Made by a program: the position numbers and the translations under genes. A DNA stretch of 64,000 bases from NCBI RefSeq assembly GCF_000739375.1, contig NZ_CP006704.1, forward strand, positions 3,844,001-3,908,000, given 5' to 3'. Each line of letters begins with the position of its first letter. Position 1 is the first letter of the stretch. The notes below the pieces were generated by a model. The model did no database searches, was not told where the DNA came from, and saw only the letters and a program-made list of their open reading frames with translations. The DNA comes from Comamonas testosteroni TK102 (GTDB lineage: Bacteria; Pseudomonadota; Gammaproteobacteria; Burkholderiales; Burkholderiaceae_C). This document shows, in pieces, positions 47,333 through 54,252 of the stretch.

Positions 47333-47359
47333 TGCGGACTGATCATCAGCGATGTGGTG

Positions 47360-47410
47360 CGTGATGATTGCGGTCAATGGGACGGAAATGCCTTGGGTCG
47401 AGGGCTACTG
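47360..47410. repeat. Direct repeat, right copy
   Basis: Diverged second copy of 45861-45913, including the stop codon (TGA at about 47408). Nothing of the gene body is present, so it is a 3' remnant. Confidence 0.85.
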
Positions 47411-47464
47411 ACAGACCGCAGTTGCTCCTCTGCTACATGCCTTCACATAGGAGGAATGAGAAAG

Positions 47465-48103
47465 ATGAGAGCTTTTCAGATCGCGGCCATTACCGGCGCA
47501 TGCATTGTTCTTGTAGGGTGCGGCAGCACGGTTCGCTCGCAGGTGTCCGCGTTTCATGAGCTCGATGCGGTCAAAGGCTCAACCTTTGCCATGATTCCCT
47601 ACCCGGAACAAAAAGCTGATCTGGAATACAGGACATATGCAAAGGCCCTGGCTTCTGGCTTGACCAAAGCTGGGTTGCTTGAGACAAACCTGTCAAATGC
47701 TAAATACGCGGTGCTGATGAACTACAGCATCGACAACGGCAAATCCGAAATCTCGTCTGTACCCATCATTGGCCAGACTGGTGTCGCCTCATCAACCACC
47801 TACGGGCAAGTGAACCGCTCCGGCAGTTTCTCGGCAACAACATACAACACACCAACCTACGGCATCGTTGGTGCGACAACCAGATCAGACACAGTATTCA
47901 CACGCCAGCTCACTGTAGACATCGTTGACGCCAACGAGAAGGACGCCGATGGAAAGTATCGCCGTCTCTATTTAGGCAAAGTGCAAAGTCGTGGTGCTGG
48001 TGGTCAGATCGCGCCCGTCATGCCGTACATGATTGAGGCTTTACTGCAGGACTTTCCAGGGAAAAGTGGACAAACCAAAACTGTAGATCTCACAGTGCAC
48101 TGA
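47465..48103 (+). CDS. DUF4136-like lipoprotein
   Basis: A 212-residue lipoprotein with the lipobox VLVGCGS (cysteine at about residue 19). The body resembles DUF4136 proteins: FAMIPYPEQKADLEYRTYAK, ALASGLTKAGL, YAVLMNYSIDNGKSEI, and RQLTVDIVDANE followed by KYRRLYLGKVQS. AGGAGG lies 10 bases before ATG 47465, and 47456 is a less likely start. Proteins of this type sit in the outer membrane; their function is not defined. It is a single gene, convergent with a phage-like pseudogene. Confidence 0.82.
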   Translation: MRAFQIAAITGACIVLVGCGSTVRSQVSAFHELDAVKGSTFAMIPYPEQKADLEYRTYAKALASGLTKAGLLETNLSNAKYAVLMNYSIDNGKSEISSVPIIGQTGVASSTTYGQVNRSGSFSATTYNTPTYGIVGATTRSDTVFTRQLTVDIVDANEKDADGKYRRLYLGKVQSRGAGGQIAPVMPYMIEALLQDFPGKSGQTKTVDLTVH

Positions 48104-48107
48104 GACT

Positions 48108-48883
48108 TCAAACAGGCTTACGCCCCACATAAGCTGCGCCGATCATCCCTGCAGCGCGCTCCCCAAACCTCCCCCACAGCGAATTGCTCGAGGAATTGGC
48201 TGCGATCTGGTTCTGATTGATCTGGCTGTATGTATTCGCAGCCCCAGCTAGCCCGGCCTGGGCGCCCGCGTATCCTGAATTCAGAATCCCCTGCCCGCGC
48301 TCGTAGCCGCGCCCAGTCCAGCATTGGCGCTGCCCACAGCGCCGGCGCCCAGTTGGGATGCGATAGAGGCATTCGTGCCCTGCGCGCTGGCAATATTGCG
48401 CCCAAGGTTGGCAGCGTCCATGCGTCGAGCGTAGCCCTGCTGCTCCACCGCTTTCATGGCGGCATTCGCCGCGCCGGCCTTGGCCTTGGCTTTGGCCGCG
48501 CCAATGTCCATGGAGCCCTGTAGCGCCATCGCCTTGCCGCTGGCTGGATTCACACCAGAGCGTTCCATCGCGCGCATCGTGGCGCCGCGCTGGGCCGCGA
48601 TGCAGGTTTCCACATCGGCGCTCGCGGCTGCCGCCTCGGCTGCGCGGCGCTCCGGGGTGTCATAGGCCTGAGCATCTGCCACCAGCTTCTGCTCGAGCAG
48701 CCGATAGGTGCTTGTGTAGTCCTCGTAGCCCGCCTGCGCCACCTTGTTCTGCAGGTTCTGCGCTTCCAGCTGCGAGCGGGATACCTTGTCGGCAATCGCC
48801 GTGGCCGCAGCGCGTTCATCGGCTGTCTCGCCGTAAATCTGCTTGGCCCAGTCCAACTGCTCCTTGGACAGCTGCGCCTGCAT
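48108..48883 (-). pseudogene. Phage-like virion protein, frameshifted
   Basis: From ATG 48883 the minus strand reads MQAQLSKEQLDWAKQIYGET, an alanine-rich helical body (ASGKAMALQGSMDIGAAKAK), and is cut by a stop at 48281. One frame over it continues as GQGILNSGYAGAQAGLAGAA and SSSNSLWGRFGERAAGMIGA to a stop at 48108. The joined product (about 255 residues) has the composition and motif style of internal virion or DNA-transfer proteins of podophage-like viruses. Upstream codons (QNAAAL) are also open, so the N-terminus may be cut too. The phage assignment is by composition, not by a search. Confidence 0.65.
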
Positions 48884-48911
48884 CAGCGCGGCCGCGTTTT
48901 GCCAGATCCTG

Positions 48912-48935
48912 AGCCACCTTTCAAGGTGGCTTTTT
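48912..48935 (+). terminator. Terminator hairpin module
   Basis: AGCCACCTT / AAGGTGGCT with a two-base loop, then TTTTTC. It belongs to a scattered set of similar hairpins between here and 62.6 kb. Confidence 0.85.
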
Positions 48936-49051
48936 CGTTGGAAAAACGGCTGCGAATGACGCCCCGCAGTTCATTGCTGACGTGATCCGTTTAAGGGCAT
49001 TAAAAGGAGTACTGTGGTGTGAGACGGCCTATCTTGGACCGCCAGCATAGA

Positions 49052-49067
49052 CCGGAGGTCTATATGT
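49052..49067 (+). promoter_or_regulatory. Shared start-region repeat, copy 1
   Basis: CCGGAGGTCTATATGT contains the Shine-Dalgarno GGAGG and the ATG. With the preceding bases it forms a perfect hairpin ATAGACC-GGA-GGTCTAT (49047-49063) that hides the ribosome site. Confidence 0.8.
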
Positions 49068-49282
49068 CTTTCATCGACAAAACCATCTTCAACATCCGCT
49101 CCCGGCTTCCCGCCGTGAAACAGGAAGTCGATTCCCGGACGGTGCCGGATGACGACCGAATCTTTCACACGCCATTTCAAACGGATGCACAGCTGCAGGA
49201 GGAATCTCCTGAGCAGATGCTGCGCAAAAAAACGAACCGTCTTTTGCTGCAAGCGGTCCTCAACAAAATCTCTGCCGCTTGA
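49064..49282 (+). CDS. Small protein A (72 residues) with shared leader
   Basis: MSFIDKTIFNIRSRLPAVKQ opens a charged soluble protein with DDDRIFHTPFQTDAQLQEES and a helical KTNRLLLQAVLNKIS end. No known domain. The start region is the 16-base repeat with an ideal GGAGG. It is first of three tandem small genes with the same leader. Phage or mobile origin is likely from the context. Confidence 0.7.
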   Translation: MSFIDKTIFNIRSRLPAVKQEVDSRTVPDDDRIFHTPFQTDAQLQEESPEQMLRKKTNRLLLQAVLNKISAA

Positions 49283-49294
49283 GCAAGCATCTGA

Positions 49295-49310
49295 CCGGAG
49301 GTCTATATGT
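49295..49310 (+). promoter_or_regulatory. Shared start-region repeat, copy 2
   Basis: Identical 16 bases to the copy at 49052. Here the stem is GACC-GGA-GGTC (49293-49303), four pairs. Confidence 0.8.
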
Positions 49311-49486
49311 TTTCATTACTTGGCTACAAGCGTCAGTCCGAGTTCTGGCGTGATATGTGGGTGATGCTCCTCGAGCCGATTTCACAGATTCAACCCATCG
49401 AATCCAGTCTCGATCCACCACTCGCACCGACACCAAAAGCCCCACAGCCCAGCTCCGAAGCACCTGCTGTCAACGACAAGGTGTGA
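49307..49486 (+). CDS. Small protein B (59 residues) with shared leader
   Basis: MFSLLGYKRQSEFWRDMWVM begins an amphipathic helix that could bind the membrane, followed by a proline-rich tail (DPPLAPTPKAPQPSSEAP). No known domain. It is below common length cut-offs but has a strong ribosome site and shares its start region with genes A and C. Confidence 0.7.
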   Translation: MFSLLGYKRQSEFWRDMWVMLLEPISQIQPIESSLDPPLAPTPKAPQPSSEAPAVNDKV

Positions 49487-49533
49487 CAGTACCACACGGA
49501 GACGCAGCGAGCCCGTAGCCCGCGCGTGTCAGT

Positions 49534-49549
49534 CCGGAGGTCTATATGT
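49534..49549 (+). promoter_or_regulatory. Shared start-region repeat, copy 3
   Basis: Identical 16 bases to the copies at 49052 and 49295. The upstream side (AGTCC) pairs less well, so the hairpin is weaker here. Confidence 0.8.
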
Positions 49550-49728
49550 CAGTAAACCGCATCCCATCTTCATTCCTGAAGGTTTGGAGAACAGTCAGAC
49601 GAGTCTTCGCCAGAGGCGAGCCACTCCCCAGTCCACCCAACATCGAGCAGTGCGGACCTCCTGAAAAAAACAAGCGGAGGCAAAAAGAGAAGCAATCGCG
49701 CATGCACCATAGCTATCGTTACTGGTAG
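49546..49728 (+). CDS. Small protein C (60 residues) with shared leader
   Basis: MSVNRIPSSFLKVWRTVRRV is a basic amphipathic segment, followed by a proline stretch and a very basic end (EKNKRRQKEKQSRMHHSYRY). No known domain. The protein is strongly cationic. It ends about 20 bases before another hairpin (CCACGA/TCGTGG at 49750). Confidence 0.65.
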   Translation: MSVNRIPSSFLKVWRTVRRVFARGEPLPSPPNIEQCGPPEKNKRRQKEKQSRMHHSYRYW

Positions 49729-49776
49729 CTACAGTGCTCGACAGTCCTCCCACGATTTCGTGGTTTCATTTTCAAC

Positions 49777-49800
49777 AGCCACCTTCCGAGGTGGCTTTTT
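49777..49800 (+). terminator. Terminator hairpin module
   Basis: AGCCACCT-TCCG-AGGTGGCT then TTTTT. CACGGAG and an ATG follow within 35 bases, but the frame there is short. Confidence 0.85.
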
Positions 49801-50041
49801 GGTGCACGGAGATCTCGAGATGTGAGCGTTCGGCCAGCATGCGACATGCATGTGCCTTCCCCCGCAGGGCTCTAACGGGGCCATCCGGTGTGACCACTCG
49901 ATCAGGTACGGCAGTTCAGGAATGGGCCTGGGCTGGCGGCAATCAGGAGCACGGCGCTTGCGTCTTGGCAACAGTGACCACACCAGATGGTTCTACCTCC
50001 TTTGGTGTAAGACGAGCTCCTATTGATCGCCCTAAACGCGT

Positions 50042-50180
50042 CATGCAGAATTCGACCCCATCTACCTGTTACGCCGGGCCTGGGATATCTCCCCCTCCCT
50101 TTCTGACCTCTCCCCAGGCGCGACCCGAAAGGTCACCGGCTCTTTATTCAAGCCCGCAGCAAACGCCAGCGGGCTTTCTT
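50042..50180. repeat. Diverged 120-140 base direct repeat, copy 1
   Basis: GCAGAATTCGACCCCATC, GCCGGGCCTGGG, CCCAGGCGCGACCCGAAAGG and a terminator hairpin (AGCCCGC / GCGGGCT, 50151-50175) are matched in order by 62473-62613. The hairpin ends each copy. Divergence suggests old duplication or two related insertions. Confidence 0.75.
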
Positions 50181-50231
50181 TTGTCATCACCAGCGCTTGC
50201 GAAAGACACTGAGTGTTGATCAGTGAAATGC

Positions 50232-50594
50232 CTAGAGTGCGCCCCACACTTCAACGAGGCCAACCAAGTGAAACAGCCCAATCACAAGACAGATGCCAGA
50301 TGACACCAGCCAGAAAGTCTGCGTGTTTGCAGGGAACACCGGTTTGAGAAGTGGAAAAGCAACCGCCCGCGCCAGATACACGGCACAGATAGCTGTGAGA
50401 GCGAGTTTGGTTAGCGGCAAGGGCTCAATGATGCCAGCTCCGGCCAATGCGTAACCCGCGCAAATGAACCAAATCATTGCGATGAAAAGCGTTATCAGTG
50501 CTGGCCTAGGCTTTCCTTGCTCGGCAGCTCGGACCATCCGCTCACTCGCTCCCATCACCCGGTAGGCGGGAGCGCCCATTGCGATACACGCCAA
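50232..50594 (-). CDS. Small integral membrane protein, 5' end uncertain
   Basis: The frame encodes at least 120 residues with four hydrophobic helices (ITLFIAMIWFICAGYALAGA, LALTAICAVYLARAVAFPLL, FWLVSSGICLVIGLFHLVGL). The annotated start is TTG at 50594, but the frame stays open upstream to about 50665 with a further helix (IAALVVGGALSAFAAVAHLA), where no normal start exists. The real 5' end is probably damaged or uses a rare start. The family is not named here. Confidence 0.7.
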   Translation of the reverse strand: MACIAMGAPAYRVMGASERMVRAAEQGKPRPALITLFIAMIWFICAGYALAGAGIIEPLPLTKLALTAICAVYLARAVAFPLLKPVFPANTQTFWLVSSGICLVIGLFHLVGLVEVWGAL

Positions 50595-50792
50595 GTGTGC
50601 TACTGCGGCAAACGCGCTCAGTGCACCGCCAACGACTAGCGCCGCGATCCCAAACTCGACATGGCTCCCCCATTAACTCTGATGATCTGTCAGCATAACA
50701 AGTCGCCATTGCCGAATGAGCACCACAGTTTCAGCGATGCGATGAAGACTTGATCGCCAGATCTCCACAAAACACACTGCTTCTCACCTAAC

Positions 50793-50823
50793 GCCCGCAG
50801 CAATCGCTTGCGGGCTTTTTCTT
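50793..50823 (+). terminator. Terminator hairpin module with downstream RBS
   Basis: GCCCGCA / TGCGGGC with a nine-base loop, then TTTTTCTTT and AGGAG at 50831. The following frame (KLLLAAQWALTGFGLFCLVG, one helix) lacks a start codon and looks like a decayed small membrane gene reaching about 51000. Confidence 0.8.
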
Positions 50824-51023
50824 TGCCTACAGGAGACCAAGCATTCGACTCCATCCAGATCCCACACCACAAAGCTGCTGCTCGCCGCGCAATGGGCTCT
50901 CACCGGCTTCGGCCTCTTCTGCCTAGTCGGTGCGGCCGTGATCATGGCGCTCACACCCGAAGCCTGGCCCCTCTATGCATTCAGCTTTGATAGCTGCGCG
51001 CGATTATTGAACAGGAGATCCTC

Positions 51024-51221
51024 ATGCTCAAGACGATTGTTGACTCCGCGCTAGTCATCGTTGGCGCCCTGCTTATCGTGGCCTGGCTGACTGTGCCTGA
51101 TGCCCAAGCCGATGACCCCCAAAGCATCACCCCAAGCCTGCGCGACGAGTTCGCCTTCCCGGGCATGCACACCGAGTGGCTGGACGGCAAGACTGTGCAA
51201 TGCCTGAAAGTGCCGCCGTGA
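51024..51221 (+). CDS. Small exported or membrane protein (65 residues)
   Basis: MLKTIVDSALVIVGALLIVA is a hydrophobic N-terminal helix, followed by WLTVPDAQADDPQ and a short polar end (DEFAFPGMHTEWLDGKTVQC). It may be cleaved after AQA. AGGAG lies 7 bases upstream. A terminator follows 26 bases after the stop. No known domain; the spacing pattern matches the phage-like modules around it. Confidence 0.7.
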   Translation: MLKTIVDSALVIVGALLIVAWLTVPDAQADDPQSITPSLRDEFAFPGMHTEWLDGKTVQCLKVPP

Positions 51222-51246
51222 CTTCGGCACCCACCTGTTTCCATCC

Positions 51247-51268
51247 GCCACCGATTCGGTGGCTTTTT
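51247..51268 (+). terminator. Terminator hairpin module with downstream RBS
   Basis: GCCACCG / CGGTGGC with a three-base loop, then TTTTTCTTTT, CTGGAG and an ATG at 51282. Confidence 0.88.
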
Positions 51269-51281
51269 CTTTTCTGGAGCT

Positions 51282-51380
51282 ATGCCGCTCAAGGGCAACC
51301 GCACGACCGATAGCCGCCAACATCGTGTTAAGTCACAGTCTGTCGGCGCGAGCACTGCGCAATCACAGCCAGGAAGCTAG
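51282..51380 (+). CDS. Tiny ORF after a terminator module (32 residues)
   Basis: MPLKGNRTTDSRQHRVKSQS starts a polar, basic peptide ending in PGS. GGAG sits 2-3 bases before the ATG, closer than ideal. It overlaps the end of the opposite-strand coiled-coil gene. Real translation is uncertain. Confidence 0.35.
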   Translation: MPLKGNRTTDSRQHRVKSQSVGASTAQSQPGS

Positions 51381-51665
51381 CAGTACTTCGAGATTCGACC
51401 GTATTTTCCCAAGCGCCTCTCTGAAGCGCGCCCCTTCCTCGGCCAGCTTCTCGTGGTCAGGCTCTTGCTGGCTTCTTAGGGCCGTCAAATGTTGATCCAA
51501 CTTTGCGTGCTGCTTGGCGGCCTGCTCTAAAAGCATCTCGGCTTCTGCTTGATCTGCGGCGTTTGCACTCGCCTTCTGCGCACGCTTCATCAGCACATCG
51601 ATGTGATTCAGATCAGCTTCGGACTCGCGTATGTGTCTTTCAGCCATTTGCTCAATCGTTTCCAT
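51363..51665 (-). CDS. Small coiled-coil protein (100 residues)
   Basis: METIEQMAERHIRESEADLN begins an all-helical, charged protein; heptad-like spacing continues through AEMLLEQAAKQHAKLDQHLT and ends EVLLASWL. AGGAG lies 7 bases upstream of ATG 51665. No signal peptide or known domain. The reading quality and ribosome site support a real gene, on the strand opposite to its neighbours. Confidence 0.75.
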   Translation of the reverse strand: METIEQMAERHIRESEADLNHIDVLMKRAQKASANAADQAEAEMLLEQAAKQHAKLDQHLTALRSQQEPDHEKLAEEGARFREALGKIRSNLEVLLASWL

Positions 51666-51895
51666 GACCAGCTCCTAGCTGGGGACCAGTGCGTTGAGAA
51701 CCACGTCAATTTGACCGAAATCTCGCTCCTAAAAGAGCAAAGTAGTCAGATCTACCGTGCCGGCGCCATCACCCCAATATGTAAAGTACCGCATGTCCTC
51801 AACCCACAACAAGCTGCACGTTATCCATGACATGAGCCGCAACGCTCAAGCCCCAGTACTCAGCGGCCGCAACCGCCAACTTTTAAATCTGAACG

Positions 51896-51915
51896 GCCCG
51901 TCATTGAGCGGGCTT
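51896..51915 (+). terminator. Terminator hairpin module
   Basis: GCCCG / CGGGC with an eight-base loop and only a weak T run, then TTTCAGGAG. A short frame at 51793-51935 runs through it. It is less convincing than the others. Confidence 0.55.
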
Positions 51916-51946
51916 CGTCATTTCAGGAGTCCATAGGTTCACGAGA

Positions 51947-52340
51947 ATGACCATTTGGCCTACGCATTTCAGGCGCCGACATCATGCAAGCACTAGTGGC
52001 GGCCAAGAACCGCAGCGTCAAGGGCAGAGTTGTGGTCGACAAGAAGCGCAACAAAGGCAAGACCAGCAAAAAGGCCATGGTCTTTGCCACCAGCAACGGC
52101 GTCGATTCAAGAACCAACGACCACTTTCACATTCATCACGACAAAGTCATCATCGTTGACGGCTCTACCGCAGAAACAGGCTCATTCAACTTTGCACCGT
52201 CTGCTGAAACAGCCAACTCAGAGAAAGTCGTTGTCATTCGCGACATGCCTGAAGTTGCGAAGCAGTACATCGCTCACTGGCAGTCACGCGGGGATCTCGG
52301 AAAGCCCTATCCGCCCATCGACTTGCTGCCACCTACCCAT
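51947..52340 (+). pseudogene. Phospholipase D-like nuclease, truncated and frameshifted
   Basis: The frame from 51984 reads MQALVAAKNRSVKGRVVVDK, SNGVDSRTNDHFHIHHDKVI and IVDGSTAETGSFNFAPSAET: a full HxK(x4)D motif of the PLD superfamily, nearest in style to single-domain Nuc-type endonucleases. Just upstream AYAFQAP lies in another frame, so the gene is frameshifted near 51970. The usual signal peptide is missing, and no stop comes before the terminator at 52350; the frame instead runs on through it to 52781. It should be non-functional. Confidence 0.8.
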
Positions 52341-52349
52341 CTTTACCTG

Positions 52350-52374
52350 AAGCCCGCACCTGCGGGCTTTTTCT
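52350..52374 (+). terminator. Terminator hairpin module with downstream RBS and tiny ORF
   Basis: AAGCCCGCA / TGCGGGCTT with a two-base loop, then TTTCTATTTCTGGAG and ATG 52390. The ORF (MFKSMNISHLSTNTPARRRG, 25 residues) runs through the next hairpin and ends at 52467. Confidence 0.88.
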
Positions 52375-52433
52375 ATTTCTGGAGTCTCAATGTTCAAGAG
52401 CATGAATATTTCCCACCTGAGCACCAACACCCC

Positions 52434-52456
52434 AGCCCGCCGCCGCGGGCTTTTTC
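52434..52456 (+). terminator. Terminator hairpin module
   Basis: AGCCCGC / GCGGGCT with a four-base loop, then TTTTCATT. It lies only 60 bases after the previous module. Confidence 0.88.
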
Positions 52457-52523
52457 ATTCCGAATGACCTCATGCCAGGAGGGAAGAAGCGTAAGCTGGA
52501 GGCCATGTCACGGAGGAGCGAAC

Positions 52524-52781
52524 ATGACGAGCAATGCTTCAGTAACCGTACAGACATATCGCTACGAACTGTTGCCCAGCAACCTTCACGCTGATTGGAA
52601 AATCATCGTTGACAGGGTTCGCGCAGCCTATGACAAGAAGCCGGAATCGGCGATACAGCTGGAAAACGCTCGACAGCATGGGTTCGGCTTTGTGCGCGCA
52701 CTCGCGGCAGCTGGACTAGTGACGGTAGCTGGCAAGGCAGACCTGATGGAGCTATTGCTATACCCCAGGTCATCCTGTTGA
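52524..52781 (+). CDS. Small soluble protein (85 residues)
   Basis: MTSNASVTVQTYRYELLPSN starts a compact protein with ADWKIIVDRVRAAYDKKPES and GFGFVRALAAAGLVTVAGKA. GGAGG lies 8 bases before the ATG. No signal or membrane segment and no known domain. The same frame is open from the PLD remnant upstream, but the ribosome site and the change in composition mark this as a separate gene. Confidence 0.6.
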   Translation: MTSNASVTVQTYRYELLPSNLHADWKIIVDRVRAAYDKKPESAIQLENARQHGFGFVRALAAAGLVTVAGKADLMELLLYPRSSC

Positions 52782-52953
52782 GTACCGGGATTCCCGGTCC
52801 GTAGACGGCTCTGCCCTTTGGCACCTGAGCTCATCCAATGCACATAGCTTTTCGGGCGGGCCAGCGCCCCCGTGCGCAATACGGCTCGCGGCTCACTACT
52901 AACTGAGCTGAAGCTGGCCGGCACGACCAGTCACGACCTATCCACCCATCAAC

Positions 52954-52977
52954 AGCCCGCCAATAAGCAGGCTTTTT
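52954..52977 (+). terminator. Terminator hairpin module with downstream RBS
   Basis: AGCCCGC / GCAGGCT (one mismatch), then TTTTTGC, CTGGAG and ATG 52993. The ORF (MPTPQFLQHNQNGFACLPAP, 35 residues) ends at 53100 and overlaps the start of the MgtC gene. Confidence 0.75.
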
Positions 52978-53092
52978 GCTATCTGGAGCCCTATGCCTAC
53001 TCCTCAATTCCTACAGCACAACCAAAATGGCTTTGCATGCCTGCCTGCACCTCGCTTCATCGCCGGTTGTTCACCGATCGAAGGACCCATCA

Positions 53093-53605
53093 ATGAATGA
53101 CACGCTCAACACCATCACCAGCACCATTGCCAGTGAGTTTTCAGATGTCCCAGACGCTGCCCAAGCGACAAGAATCGTGGTTCGCCTGTTTCTGGCGGCC
53201 GTCCTGGGTGGGCTCCTCGGCTGGCAACGCGAGGCCAACGGAAAAGCTGCTGGCTTGCGCACCCATATGCTGGTGGCAATGGGATCATCTTTGGTCGTGC
53301 TGGTGTCGCTACAGTCTGGTGTGGATACAGCGAATGCTGCACGAGTAGTGCAAGGGGTCATCACTGGCGTCGGCTTTCTCGGTGCCGGGGCGATCCTTAA
53401 ATCTGATGGAGAGAATTCAGCACCTCATGTAAAGGGCCTGACTACTGCTGCCGGACTTTGGCTCACGGCTGCCATCGGCGTATGCGCAGGACTCGGTGAA
53501 GAGGCAACAGCAGTCATCAGCACAATCTTTGCGCTTCTTATCCTGAGCGTGATTCCCATGCTGACAAAAAACAGCCAATCCAGACAGACGACGAAATCAG
53601 AATAG
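53093..53605 (+). CDS. MgtC/SapB family membrane protein
   Basis: A 170-residue protein with four to five membrane helices. The MgtC core is plain: VVRLFLAAVLGGLLGWQREA, GKAAGLRTHMLVAMGSSLVV, GVITGVGFLGAGAILKSDGE and VKGLTTAAGLWLTAAIGVCA. AAGGA precedes ATG 53093. It is the short type without the C-terminal ACT-like domain. MgtC proteins are linked to growth at low magnesium and inside hosts. It is one of the few fully intact genes in this decayed stretch and is followed by a terminator module. Confidence 0.92.
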   Translation: MNDTLNTITSTIASEFSDVPDAAQATRIVVRLFLAAVLGGLLGWQREANGKAAGLRTHMLVAMGSSLVVLVSLQSGVDTANAARVVQGVITGVGFLGAGAILKSDGENSAPHVKGLTTAAGLWLTAAIGVCAGLGEEATAVISTIFALLILSVIPMLTKNSQSRQTTKSE

Positions 53606-53658
53606 TCTCCAAAGGAGGTGCAGGCCGCACATCGGCCTCGCCAGCCACCAAAACTCAC

Positions 53659-53680
53659 AGCCCGCAATAGCGGGCTTTTC
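53659..53680 (+). terminator. Terminator hairpin module with downstream RBS
   Basis: AGCCCGC / GCGGGCT with a four-base loop, then TTTCTCATT, GCGGAG and ATG 53697. The frame after it overlaps the opposite-strand DUF5990 gene and is probably not a gene. Confidence 0.88.
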
Positions 53681-53720
53681 TCATTCCGCGGAGAACATGT
53701 ACCAACAGATGTATCGGAGA

Positions 53721-54176
53721 CTAAGCCGCATCGTGCGCAACGCCCCAGACGACTGCATGCGGCTTCAGCGAAGCGCAAACAGGGCCGCCGTCTCCCATCG
53801 TCCCTTGAACGCGTGCCTCAATGACTCCTCCAGAGGAGAGCACGGCGTCGACGACTTCCTGGGGAATAGACGCCAGCTTCAGCTTGGCGCGACGAGTCCA
53901 GGGCGAGCCCGCCTGCCCCGCAAGGGTGCCGGAATTGATGTAAACGAAACGTTCGGAAGATGGGCCCTGCGCGAACTCACCCAGGAAATTGACTGCGCCC
54001 GTTGCGAGGGGCGATCCCAAGCGAAGCGAGAACTCGAATCGAAGAGGCTCCTGCTGGCCGTCCAATGGATCGAGCAAGTCCGACTTGCCGCGCTGCACGG
54101 CGAACCAAACTTCAGGTGGGGCATCGACCACCAGTATTCGTATACGAACGGACTGCGCGGAGTTTGCTTTGCTCAT
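53721..54176 (-). CDS. DUF5990 family protein
   Basis: A 151-residue soluble protein. It has VRIRILVVDAPPEVWFAVQR at the N-terminus, then FEFSLRLGSPLATGAVNFLG, SERFVYINSGTLAGQAGSPW, ARRAKLKLAS-type RRAKLKLASIPQEVVDAVLS and DGGPVCASLKPHAVVW. This order is that of DUF5990 proteins, found in bacteria and fungi without a known role. Start ATG 54176. It lies opposite to its neighbours and looks intact. Confidence 0.82.
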   Translation of the reverse strand: MSKANSAQSVRIRILVVDAPPEVWFAVQRGKSDLLDPLDGQQEPLRFEFSLRLGSPLATGAVNFLGEFAQGPSSERFVYINSGTLAGQAGSPWTRRAKLKLASIPQEVVDAVLSSGGVIEARVQGTMGDGGPVCASLKPHAVVWGVAHDAA

Positions 54177-54252
54177 GACGACAAACTGCTTTCACTGCTG
54201 GATTTCAACGGTCTCCAAAGGCTCTGACTGTACATGCGTAAAGATGTCATGC

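Noticed and set aside
48912..53680. CRISPR array, because of the recurring GCCCGC hairpins
   Set aside because: Repeats are terminator stems at irregular spacing, with differing sequence and no uniform spacers.
53697..54227. A 176-codon plus-strand frame after a terminator module
   Set aside because: The minus strand here encodes a DUF5990 protein with conserved motifs, so the plus frame is taken as a shadow despite the nearby RBS-like GGAG.
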